A stretch of 13,512 bases of DNA from Nitriliruptoraceae bacterium (GTDB lineage Bacteria; Actinomycetota; Nitriliruptoria; Nitriliruptorales; Nitriliruptoraceae), in the NCBI GenBank assembly GCA_007118045.1, contig SKTG01000179.1, forward strand, positions 1 to 13,512, in the 5' to 3' direction. Position 1 is the first letter of the stretch; the number at the start of each line of letters is the position of its first letter. The notes beneath the pieces are model-generated. The model made no database searches and was not told where the DNA came from. It worked only from the letters and a program-made list of their open reading frames with translations. This document shows positions 1 to 6,163 of this stretch, one piece after another. Position numbers and translations under genes: made by a program.

Positions 1-249
1 GGCGCTCGCCGGCGTCAGCGCCGGCAGCGGCCGGAACAGCAGCGGATGGTGGGCGAGCAGCAGGGTGGGCGGCCCCGCGGCTGCCTCGGCCACGACCTCG
101 CCGGTCACGTCCAGCGCGACCAGCACCCGCTCGATCGGCCAGGCGGGATCGCCCACCTGGAGCCCGACGTGGTCCCAGCTCGCCGCCTCCCCGGGTGGGT
201 AGCGATCGTGGACCAGCGCGAGCCAGTCCCCGACGGTCTCCTCCGCCAC
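1..249 (-). CDS. Nif3-like dinuclear metal-binding protein (DUF34/NIF3 family), N-terminal part only
   Basis: The reading frame runs off the left edge, so only the first 83 residues are visible. Residues 24-33 read SWDHVGLQVG, matching the family's WDNVGL-type motif near the N-terminus, with His in place of the usual Asn. Residues 63-72 read LLLAHHPLLF, the family's signature HHP metal-binding segment. The start is a GTG (249-247) placed five bases after a strong AGGAGGG ribosome binding site, which fixes it well. Nif3/YbgI proteins form hexameric rings with a two-metal centre. They are often annotated as GTP cyclohydrolase I type 2, but their physiological reaction is not agreed. The gene is transcribed away from the methyltransferase gene, leaving a divergent intergenic region of about 240 bases. 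The family call is firm; the substrate is unknown. Confidence 0.85.
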   Translation of the reverse strand, partial: MAEETVGDWLALVHDRYPPGEAASWDHVGLQVGDPAWPIERVLVALDVTGEVVAEAAAGPPTLLLAHHPLLFRPLPALTPASA

Positions 250-254
250 GTCGT

Positions 255-261
255 CCCTCCT
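255..261 (-). promoter_or_regulatory. Ribosome binding site of the Nif3-like gene
   Basis: Read on the minus strand this is AGGAGGG, five bases before the GTG start. It decides that start and rules out the longer overlapping minus-strand frame in another phase. Confidence 0.75.
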
Positions 262-454
262 GTTGCTGGCGACGGCGGCGAGGATAGGGACCGACCCGCC
301 GCGCCGGTGCCGGACGTCCTCGGGGGCGGGGTGTGGCGTTCGTCCGTCCCGGTGACGGCTCGCCACCGTCCGCCGGCGGGAGTACCCGACCCTCCCCGAC
401 GGGATCGGTGGACGTCGTCCCCGTCGAAGGGCCCTGTAGGCTCAGCGTTTCGTT

Positions 455-486
455 GATCGCAAGGGTCCGAGATCGCAAGGGTCCGA
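455..486 (+). repeat. Perfect 16-nt tandem duplication abutting a start codon
   Basis: GATCGCAAGGGTCCGA occurs twice head to tail (455-470 and 471-486), and the second copy ends on the base before the GTG start of the methyltransferase. Each copy contains AAGGG, a plausible Shine-Dalgarno core, so the duplication yields two ribosome-binding-like sites, 5 and 21 bases before the start. It may be replication slippage or may affect translation initiation. Confidence 0.8.
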
Positions 487-1206
487 GTGTGGGTGTGGCT
501 AAGGCGACGGGTTCTCGCACCCTTGTTGCGGCGCCACGGCGACCGGGTGTTCCTGGGCCCCATCGCCCGGGCTCATCCCCGGCTCGAAGCCATCGTGCGT
601 ATGGCCCGATGGTGGCGACCATGGTCGTCGCGCGTCGCGTACCACCGTTCACGTGAAGAGCTGTACGCACACGGGCTGAGCGAGATCGGCACACCCAGGA
701 TGTACCTCGAGTTCGGGGTAGCGAAGGGCGCGTCGCTGCGTTGGTGGGTCGGCCACGTCACCGACGCGTCCACGACCTTCGTCGGGTTCGACACGTTCGA
801 GGGCATCCCCGAGGCGTGGGGTCGCCAGCCAGCCGGCAGTTACACGGCACACGGCGACATCCCCGATATCGATGACGACCGGGTGCGTTTCGAGGTCGGA
901 CGGTTCGAGGAGACGATCCCGGGCTTCCTCGACGCCCAGGAACTGTCGCATCCGCTCGTCCTGCACCTCGATGCCGATCTCTACGCTTCCACGGAGACCG
1001 TTCTGCGCACCATCGGTCCCCTGCTCTCGACCGGTGACCTGGTCATCTTCGACGAACTGCTCGATGTCGGCACGGCCGAGCACGAGTTCCTCGCTCTGGA
1101 CGACCTCGCGCCGACGCTCGGCCTGAACTGGACCCCGATCGCGGCGGTCGACAACGGCCCGCAGGTGGCCCTGGCCGTCACCGAACCTGCCGGCGCCTCA
1201 CCGTGA
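487..1206 (+). CDS. TylF/MycF-like SAM-dependent O-methyltransferase
   Basis: This 239-residue protein has the pattern of the TylF/macrocin O-methyltransferase family. Residues 73-84 (YLEFGVAKGASL) form the SAM-binding loop, 101-109 (FDTFEGIPE) follow the second strand, 159-169 (LHLDADLYAST) carry acidic residues that bind Mg2+ in characterised MycF-type enzymes, and 188-190 (FDE) supply a further metal-site region. The first 55 or so residues are Arg/Trp-rich and basic, and could contact membrane or acceptor. Characterised relatives methylate sugar hydroxyls on antibiotics, and relatives also occur in glycan clusters; the acceptor here is unknown. The GTG start follows AAGGG by five bases. 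The stop overlaps the stop of the opposing MBL-fold gene by nine bases. No glycosyltransferase or polyketide gene is visible nearby, so an antibiotic role is not supported. Confidence 0.8.
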   Translation: MWVWLRRRVLAPLLRRHGDRVFLGPIARAHPRLEAIVRMARWWRPWSSRVAYHRSREELYAHGLSEIGTPRMYLEFGVAKGASLRWWVGHVTDASTTFVGFDTFEGIPEAWGRQPAGSYTAHGDIPDIDDDRVRFEVGRFEETIPGFLDAQELSHPLVLHLDADLYASTETVLRTIGPLLSTGDLVIFDELLDVGTAEHEFLALDDLAPTLGLNWTPIAAVDNGPQVALAVTEPAGASP

Positions 1207-2541
1207 CGCGGTGTGCAGGAGATCCTTCGCGGTCGATATCGACCTCCGTGTCGCCACACTCCGCCCGCGCGGCGTGGCAGCCGTTCGAAGGACCGAGCGT
1301 GGATGGATCCCGGCTGCGTACGCGCCGCCGACACGCTTGAGACGGTTCCATCCCTTCTGATCCCCCGAGAGACGGAACCGTCCGGAGATCAGCAACGTCT
1401 CGACCCCGAACCGCTGCTTGCCGGCGAACCAAGCCGGTTGGCTGCTCAGATGCACCGTGGTGGCCGGAGCGGTGGTCCGTCGGATCGGATCGAAGACGAT
1501 CTCGAGGTCGAGGTCCTCGATCTGGAACAGCACCGGGTCGGTCACCGCGCGAAGCAACGGCGCGGAGAACACCCGACGCCACTCGTCCATCCGCTCCTCG
1601 AGAGCGGTGACGACCTCTCCGGGCTCCTTCCCTTCCGGTTCGACCAACGGGGCGTGGTCGCGATCCCGCTGGTTCTGCAGATCACGCTCGACCGCATCAG
1701 CGATGTCGGGTGCCGGCTCCCCGATCGCCCACCGGTCGCCGTGGTGGAGCATGACCAGATCGCTGCGCCCCTTCGACGACCATCCCGCAGCCACCTCGTC
1801 CAGGCCGACGGCGGCGGTGTTGAGGTAGCTGTTCTCGCGGTGGCAGAACCGCATGAAGCTCGCGAACGGGATCGTCGCGGCAGGCGCGAGGTCCTGCTGG
1901 TGGCCGAACAGCGTGTCCAGAGCGTGCCGCTTGCTCGCCGCCAGCGCGGCACCGTCGTCAGGGTTGCCCGCCCATCCGGCGATGGAGAACTGGTCGAGGA
2001 GGACGTCCACGGGCCCGATCTCGGCGAGCAGACGGCGGGCCCCCGCGGAGGTCGGCTTGCAGTCGTTGAGGTTCAGCAGCGTCTGGCCATCGTGATGGAT
2101 CGCCAGAGCAGAATCCTGGTGGCCGACCTGCCAGGACATGATCGCGACGCCATGGCCAAGCGACAGCTTCTCGCCATGCTCGATCTCGATCAGCCGCCCG
2201 AACCCCAGCTTCTCCAGGAAACCCACGACCTCGCTCGACCAGCTGCGTTGGAACAGCACCGTCAGACCTGCGCGAACATCCGGTGGTATGGCCTTCAGAG
2301 TGGGGATCGAGAGGTGATCGGGATGCTCGTGCGAGATCCACAGGTGTGTCGCCTCAGCCAACGACTCAGGCTCCCACACCGCTGCCGGGTGCACCTCCCA
2401 AGCCTCGTTGAACGCCCGGCCCCGATACCACGGATCGCTGATGATCCGGACCGGACCGGCCTCGACCAACACGCTTGCGTGCCCGATCATCGTCACCTGC
2501 AAAGAAGCGCTCCCTACAGCGGGGTGGCGGGTCGCAGCCAT
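1198..2541 (-). CDS. MBL-fold metallohydrolase (UlaG/CMP-Neu5Ac hydroxylase-like group)
   Basis: This is a 447-residue protein with a metallo-beta-lactamase core. Residues 14-26 form the first strand and the IGHASVLVE motif typical of UlaG-like proteins. Residues 36-45 read DPWYRGRAFN, and residues 69-76 contain the metal-binding signature HEHPDH (H71, H73, D75, H76). Further likely ligands are H141 (GHQDSA) and D160 (NLND). The DPW..G.AFN motif resembles MBL proteins related to the catalytic part of CMP-N-acetylneuraminate hydroxylase, as I recall that group; no Rieske cysteine motif is seen. The C-terminal 200 residues are a family-specific extension. I chose the ATG at 2541 because it lies just before the conserved first strand; the frame stays open upstream to about 2973, but that part is low-complexity Arg/Ser/Pro-rich sequence. 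The ribosome binding site is weak. The gene converges on the methyltransferase. Substrate unknown. Confidence 0.8.
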   Translation of the reverse strand: MAATRHPAVGSASLQVTMIGHASVLVEAGPVRIISDPWYRGRAFNEAWEVHPAAVWEPESLAEATHLWISHEHPDHLSIPTLKAIPPDVRAGLTVLFQRSWSSEVVGFLEKLGFGRLIEIEHGEKLSLGHGVAIMSWQVGHQDSALAIHHDGQTLLNLNDCKPTSAGARRLLAEIGPVDVLLDQFSIAGWAGNPDDGAALAASKRHALDTLFGHQQDLAPAATIPFASFMRFCHRENSYLNTAAVGLDEVAAGWSSKGRSDLVMLHHGDRWAIGEPAPDIADAVERDLQNQRDRDHAPLVEPEGKEPGEVVTALEERMDEWRRVFSAPLLRAVTDPVLFQIEDLDLEIVFDPIRRTTAPATTVHLSSQPAWFAGKQRFGVETLLISGRFRLSGDQKGWNRLKRVGGAYAAGIHPRSVLRTAATPRGRSVATRRSISTAKDLLHTASR

Positions 2542-2590
2542 GATAGACCTGCCCGATGCGGAGTCGTTCGACGTCCCGGCGAACGGCTCC

Positions 2591-2869
2591 ATGAGCGTGA
2601 CCGGATCGGACTGCGCGACGTGCGGCTGCCGACGGTTGCGGCGCTGCGATCTCGGCTCCAGCTCCGCGATGGCCAGAGGCCTCGCGGGCGCGATCGACGC
2701 GCTCACCGACGCGGTACCGACCCTGTCACCCTCGCCGGGGATCCTCGCCGGCGGGCTCGCGACGCTTGCGGTGTCCCTGGGAAGCCGGGCCCCAGTCGAC
2801 CTCGCGGAGCTCGAAACCGCGATCGAGGAGCGCAGGAGCACCACGAGCGACCGCGCAGACCCACGATGA
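2591..2869 (+). CDS. Weak candidate small hypothetical protein in the 2542-2921 gap
   Basis: The 380 bases between the MBL-fold start and the cupredoxin stop hold no recognisable gene. One plus-strand frame ends at 2867-2869 and could begin at ATG 2591 (92 residues), ATG 2540 (109 residues) or ATG 2669 (66 residues). Its third codon positions are mostly G or C, as in real genes here. The product has a Cys cluster (CATCGC, then a fourth Cys at residue 19), a small hydrophobic Gly/Ala/Leu stretch, and an acidic-helical end (DLAELETAIEERRS). Against it, there is no good ribosome binding site. The opposite-strand frame shares the same third positions and is also open, so the base bias cannot tell the strands apart. 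I recognise no family. Confidence 0.2.
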   Translation: MSVTGSDCATCGCRRLRRCDLGSSSAMARGLAGAIDALTDAVPTLSPSPGILAGGLATLAVSLGSRAPVDLAELETAIEERRSTTSDRADPR

Positions 2870-2921
2870 TCGTGCTGTCGGTCAGGAGCCCGCCGTAGAT
2901 GAGCGTCCGAGCACGCGAGGG

Positions 2922-3422
2922 TCAGTCCTCCACTTCCACCGTGCCGCTCATGACCTGACCGTGGATGGTGCACAGGTACTCGAACGTGCCGGCCTCGTCG
3001 AAGGTGTGTTCGAACGAGTCACCCGGCGACAGGTTGTCGGAGGCGAAGGCCTCGTCGTCGGCGACGACGTTGTGGGTGATGTCGCCGTCGTGGATCCAGG
3101 TCACGGTCTCGCCCGCCGCGATGGTGGCCGCCTCGGGCTCGAAGGCGTTGTCGACGACGCTGACCTCGGTGGCCTCGTCATCCGTGTCGGCATCGGGATC
3201 CTCGGCCTCGGCGGCCGGGTCCTCGTCCGCGTCGGGATCGTCCGCGTCGGGATCGTTGGCGACGGCGTCCTCGGCGTTGTCGTTCTCGAGGTCCTCGGAG
3301 GCCTCGGGATCTTCGTCTTGTACGTCGTCGTCCGGGCCGATCTCGTCGTCGGTGCCGCATGCGTAGAGCAGCAGCGCGCAGGCGACGATGCCGATGGTTC
3401 GGGGTGCACGGATGTGTGACAT
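2922..3422 (-). CDS. Cupredoxin-domain (blue copper) lipoprotein
   Basis: This 166-residue protein is exported and probably lipid-anchored. Residues 1-22 are a signal peptide ending in the lipobox LYAC with Cys22 as the lipidated residue. Residues 24-84 are a highly acidic Asp/Glu/Ala/Pro linker containing repeated DPDAD units. Residues 85-166 are a plastocyanin/azurin-like fold with a type 1 copper site: H117 in DITHNV, then C151, H154 and M158 in CTIHGQVM. The C-x2-H-x3-M loop length differs slightly from classic plastocyanin. Such proteins carry electrons or handle copper outside the membrane; the partner is unknown. The ATG shares one base with the sortase stop (TGATG), so translation is probably coupled, and AAGGA lies upstream. 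It is the last gene of the sortase cluster. No LPXTG-like sorting motif is visible. Confidence 0.88.
   Translation of the reverse strand: MSHIRAPRTIGIVACALLLYACGTDDEIGPDDDVQDEDPEASEDLENDNAEDAVANDPDADDPDADEDPAAEAEDPDADTDDEATEVSVVDNAFEPEAATIAAGETVTWIHDGDITHNVVADDEAFASDNLSPGDSFEHTFDEAGTFEYLCTIHGQVMSGTVEVED
3226..3255 (-). repeat. 15-nt perfect tandem repeat inside the cupredoxin linker
   Basis: TCCGCGTCGGGATCG on the plus strand occurs twice in a row (3226-3240 and 3241-3255). On the minus strand it encodes the repeated DPDAD unit of the acidic linker. Because the unit is 15 bases long, gain or loss of copies would keep the frame and change linker length. Confidence 0.8.
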
Positions 3423-4060
3423 CAGGTGTCCTTGCGTTCGGCGAAGACGACGATGTTGTCCTCGTGGTGGCCGCTGGCGTCGTCGAAGAAGCCACCGCAG
3501 ATGATCAACCGCAGCTCGGGTCCCTCGGTCGCGCCGTGGACGGCCTCGCGCGGGTAGTCGTCCTTGGGGTGCTGCTCGACGCCGGAGACCTCGAACACGA
3601 CGACCTCATCGTCGCCGTGCACCTCAATCTCGTCACCTTGCTGGAGGTGTTCGAGGTCGTAGAACACGTCGGGGCCGTCCGCGCGTGAGCTGACGTGGCC
3701 GGTGATCAGCGACGGGCCGACGCGACCTGGCTTCACTGACGGGGTGAACCAGGCGGCGTCACCGTGGTCGGGTACCTCCATGATGCCCTGGTCGATACCG
3801 ACGCGGTCGACATCGGCGTCGACGTCGATGACACCGGGGTCGTTAGCTGCGACGTCCGACACCACCTCCTCCTGGTCGCCGGAGGCCTCCGAGGACGCGC
3901 CGTCGGCTGCCGGCGCGTCCTCCTCTGCGCCGCACGCCGTGTTCAGCAGCGCGAGTCCGGCCAGTGGAACGAGGACACGTCGCACCTTCGAACCCGACCG
4001 TCGGAACGTCAGCGTCCTCGGGAAGGCCAGCCTCATCGAGGGCGCCGTGGGCTCAGACAT
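3422..4060 (-). CDS. Class F sortase with lipoprotein-type signal
   Basis: This is a 212-residue exported sortase-fold protein. Residues 24-43 form a signal peptide ending LNTAC, a near-lipobox with Asn at -3, so Cys43 may be lipidated. A short acidic linker follows. The sortase domain runs from about residue 76 to 209, with TGHV (H122 predicted catalytic), LIICGG (C188 predicted catalytic nucleophile) and a closing strand DNIVVFAER. Sortases are Cys transpeptidases that attach surface proteins to the wall; no substrate signal is evident here. Oddly, the residue 12 after the Cys is Glu (E200, in GHHEDN), so the usual catalytic Arg is not obvious. The chosen ATG overlaps the stop of the frameshifted paralogue by eight bases (ATGTCTGA), with GGAG upstream. 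An upstream in-frame start at 4129 would lie inside the paralogue. The stop overlaps the cupredoxin start. It is about as long as other class F sortases. Confidence 0.85.
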   Translation of the reverse strand: MSEPTAPSMRLAFPRTLTFRRSGSKVRRVLVPLAGLALLNTACGAEEDAPAADGASSEASGDQEEVVSDVAANDPGVIDVDADVDRVGIDQGIMEVPDHGDAAWFTPSVKPGRVGPSLITGHVSSRADGPDVFYDLEHLQQGDEIEVHGDDEVVVFEVSGVEQHPKDDYPREAVHGATEGPELRLIICGGFFDDASGHHEDNIVVFAERKDT

Positions 4061-4471
4061 CCTGGCGCTCCGCGACGACGATGATGTTGTCGTCGTAGTG
4101 CCCGACGGCCTGGTCGAACGCTCCGCCACAGGTGATCAGCCGCAGCTCTGCAGCTTCGGTGGCGCCGTGGACGGCCTCGCGCGGGTAGGCGTCCTTGGGT
4201 GTTGCTCCACGGCGGTGACCTCGAAGACCACCACATCACCGTCCTCACCGTGGACCTCGATCTCGTCACCCGCGACCAGTTCATCGAGATGGAAGAACAC
4301 GTCGGGACCGTCGACCGAGTCGACGTGAGCGGTGATGACCGACGGACCGATCCGGCCGGGCTTGACGCTGGGGGTGAACCATGCGGCGTCACCGAGATCC
4401 GGGACCTCCATGAGCCCGTGGTCGATGCCGGTCCGGTCGACGTGGGCGTCGACGCCGATCGCGTCGATCAC
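3422..4471 (-). repeat. Tandem duplication of the sortase gene, period about 630 nt
   Basis: Matching landmarks recur at an offset of 630 to 631 bases. GGGGTGAACC is at 3741 and 4371, TCCTTGGG at 3561 and 4192, and the stop codons at 3422 and 4053. The offset changes by one across the homopolymer where the upstream copy lost a base. The copies differ at many codons, so the duplication is not new, whereas the frameshift may be. Confidence 0.7.
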
Positions 4472-4534
4472 CAGCCGACCGGGCTGCCAGCGTTGCGGTC
4501 GAGGGATCGTGCACCCACACGGGGCTCTGGGTGA
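4053..4534 (-). pseudogene. Class F sortase paralogue, frameshifted and lacking a signal peptide
   Basis: The frame beginning just after a TGA at 4537-4535 encodes a sortase N-domain: GRLVIDAIGVDA, MEVPDLGDAAWFTPSVKPGR, and TAHVD with the catalytic His. It then goes out of frame at VEQHP and stops at 4136-4138. Moving to the next frame restores the match to the end: KDAYPREAVHGATE, LITCGG with the catalytic Cys, GHYDDNIIVVAER and a stop at 4053-4055. The break lies at GGG (4197-4199, plus strand), where the downstream copy has GGGG (3566-3569), so one base is missing. The nearest in-frame start is GTG at 4471, and no signal peptide is found upstream in any frame. Both halves remain well conserved, so this is a recent lesion, a sequencing error or, less likely, programmed frameshifting. 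It is the upstream member of the sortase-sortase-cupredoxin cluster. Confidence 0.75.
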
Positions 4535-4809
4535 TCAGCTGCGGGCCAATGACCAGATCGCAAGACCGTTACAAGGCCCGTTGCGTTTCCCACGAAGCAT
4601 GATGCTCCGAACCGCCAGCGGCCTCCACGCAGCGATGCCCACCGAGAGATCGGCCACCCGAGAACCGCCACTCCCAAGCGCGGCCTCGATCCCCGCCGTG
4701 GATGGACGCCGCCTTGCGACGAACGCCGTCAAGAACGCCGTCTGGCGACGCCGACACCGATCCCCCGGAGTGAGGAATCGGCCAGCTGCGGTAGCGTGCG
4801 ACGCGTTCC
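4535..4809. other. Gap between the sortase remnant and tRNA-Val; no gene recognised
   Basis: This stretch should hold the signal peptide and promoter of the upstream sortase, but no signal-peptide-like translation is present in the minus frames. A 69-codon minus-strand frame starting at 4677 has no convincing features and ends at 4468 inside the sortase remnant. TAGCGT at 4792-4797 lies at a suitable distance to be the -10 box of the tRNA promoter, but no matching -35 element is clear. Confidence 0.4.
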
Positions 4810-4883
4810 GGGCGGGTAGCTCAGATGGCGAGAGCGCCTCGTTTACACCGAGGAGGCCGGGGGTTCGAGCCCCTCCCCGCCCA
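4810..4883 (+). tRNA. tRNA-Val, anticodon UAC
   Basis: A complete 74-base cloverleaf can be drawn. The acceptor stem is GGGCGGG (4810-4816) with CCCGCCC (4876-4882) and discriminator A4883. The D arm is closed by GCTC and GAGC. The anticodon stem is CCTCG/CGAGG around loop TTTACAC (4842-4848), giving anticodon TAC at 4844-4846, which reads valine GUA and, with wobble modification, GUG. The T arm is GGGGG-TTCGAGC-CCCTC with one G-U pair. CCA is not encoded. The gene stands alone between the sortase cluster and the DHRS12-like gene. Confidence 0.96.
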
Positions 4884-4930
4884 CGTACACGAGACCGTCC
4901 GACGACCCGTCGCTCACGTCCGAGGCCAGC

Positions 4931-5938
4931 ATGTCGCCGCTCCCCACCCCCGTGACCCGGCTCGTGGACGCCGCGCTCGAGGCCACGGTGGTGCTCTCGT
5001 TCAGCCGTATCGGCTACGAGGTGCGTTCGCACCTCGTTCCCTGGCCCGATGTGGCGACGCTGCCCGGCGAAGGCAGACGCGTGCTCGTCACCGGCGCCAA
5101 CTCCGGGCTCGGCTACGCCGCAGCGCGCTCCCTGCTGCGCGCCGGGGCCGACGTGCTGCTCTCGGTCCGGAGCGAGGACAAGGGTGAGGACGCCCTCGCC
5201 CAGCTGCGCGAGGACCTCGACGACCACCTCACCGACCGGATCGCCTACGACCTGCTCGACCTCGGGGACCTCGCGCAGGTGCGCCGCTTCGCGGCGGCCC
5301 GACACGACGAGGACGCACCCCTGCACGGCATCGTCCACAACGCGGGCGCCATGTTCGACGAGCGCGGCGAGACCAACGACGGCCTCGAACGCACCTACCA
5401 GATCCACGTCGTCGCCCCGTTCCTGCTGACCGCGGAGCTGCTCCCGTTGCTGGCCGCTTCGCCGCCCTCGCGTGTCGTCACGATGACCTCGGGTGGTATG
5501 TACGCGGAGAAGCTCGTGACCGCGGAGGTCGACTCGCCGGACGACTACCGCCCGACCCTCGCGTACGCGCGCGCCAAACGGGCGCAGGTCGCGCTGACCC
5601 AGGAGTGGGCGCGCCGCTTCGGGGAGACGGACATCGGCTTCCACGTGGCGCACCCGGGGTGGGCTCTGACCCCCGGCGTCGAGTCCTCGCTGCCAGGCTT
5701 CCGACGGCTGACGGGCCCGATCCTCCGACGGCCGGACCAGGGGGCCGATACGGCCGTCTATCTGACCCTGCTCGGGGCGACGGACGGGGTCCGGGACGGG
5801 CGTCTGTGGCACGACCGTCGGCCTCGCAGCGAGCACAAGGTGCCCTGGACCGTCCCGGAGCGGGGCGAGGCCGGCGAGCTGTGGGCCCGCGTCTGCCGCG
5901 ACGCCGGCGTGGAACCGATCATGCCTCGCGCGGGCTGA
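4931..5938 (+). CDS. DHRS12-like short-chain dehydrogenase/reductase
   Basis: This is a 335-residue SDR with an N-terminal extension of about 48 residues before the Rossmann fold. Residues 54-61 (TGANSGLG) are the cofactor-binding loop, 137-140 (NAGA) the structural Asn motif, S187 in TMTSGG the catalytic Ser, and Y212/K216 in YARAK the YxxxK pair, so the active site is complete. HPGWALTPGV (241-250) and the sequence around SSGGM resemble the DHRS12-like group. The substrate in bacteria is unknown; an NAD(P)-dependent oxidation or reduction of an alcohol or ketone is expected. The extension before the fold has a mildly hydrophobic helix (residues 11-27) that could associate with membrane. The ATG at 4931 follows a weak GAGG site, 47 bases after the tRNA. 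A second SDR follows 225 bases downstream with its own ribosome binding site. Confidence 0.85.
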   Translation: MSPLPTPVTRLVDAALEATVVLSFSRIGYEVRSHLVPWPDVATLPGEGRRVLVTGANSGLGYAAARSLLRAGADVLLSVRSEDKGEDALAQLREDLDDHLTDRIAYDLLDLGDLAQVRRFAAARHDEDAPLHGIVHNAGAMFDERGETNDGLERTYQIHVVAPFLLTAELLPLLAASPPSRVVTMTSGGMYAEKLVTAEVDSPDDYRPTLAYARAKRAQVALTQEWARRFGETDIGFHVAHPGWALTPGVESSLPGFRRLTGPILRRPDQGADTAVYLTLLGATDGVRDGRLWHDRRPRSEHKVPWTVPERGEAGELWARVCRDAGVEPIMPRAG

Positions 5939-6151
5939 TCGCGCCCGAAGGAACCGCGACAGGCCCCTCCGCTCGCGCTCTCAGGGCCGGTCTCGGTCGT
6001 TGCCGCTGGTCGGCCGAACCCCGCGGTCGTGCCCGGCGGGTGGACCCGAAGCCGGTCGGGCGCGCCACGGTGACCAGCCCGGCCGTGTCCTGACCGGTCG
6101 CTCCCCGGCCGTCCACACGTGCGGGGGTCACGAACCAGGAGCGTCCCTCGT

Positions 6152-6158
6152 GGAGGAG
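6152..6158 (+). promoter_or_regulatory. Strong ribosome binding site deciding the start of the FabG-like gene
   Basis: GGAGGAG lies five bases before ATG 6164. It supports that start over the in-frame upstream ATG at 6119, whose extra 15 residues are Arg-rich and not part of the fold. Confidence 0.75.
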
Positions 6159-6163
6159 CTCCC

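Noticed and set aside
1213..2898. Long open frame on the plus strand (561 codons)
   Set aside because: It is antisense to the MBL-fold gene, whose HEHPDH motif is unmistakable. The translation is low-complexity Arg-rich sequence.
2542..2973. N-terminal extension of the MBL-fold protein by up to 144 residues
   Set aside because: The extension is Arg/Ser/Pro-rich low-complexity sequence, and it would overlap the cupredoxin end. The fold starts only at residue 14 of the shorter version.
4061..4129. Longer start for the intact sortase (23 extra residues)
   Set aside because: The extra residues are a Thr/Ser run lying inside the coding end of the paralogue in a different frame. They would precede the signal peptide. 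ATG 4060 overlaps the paralogue stop, a normal coupling arrangement.
4468..4677. 69-codon minus-strand frame as the missing signal peptide of the upstream sortase
   Set aside because: It is out of frame with the sortase domain and has no signal-peptide-like layout or lipobox.
4810..4883. tRNA-Val as an integration attachment site
   Set aside because: No second copy of the tRNA 3' end was noticed within the window and no integrase is present, so an island boundary is not supported.
4535..5836. Long open frame on the minus strand (433 codons)
   Set aside because: It lies antisense to the clear DHRS12-like SDR and the tRNA. Its product is Arg/Gly/Val-rich with no domain, as expected for a mirror frame in GC-rich DNA.
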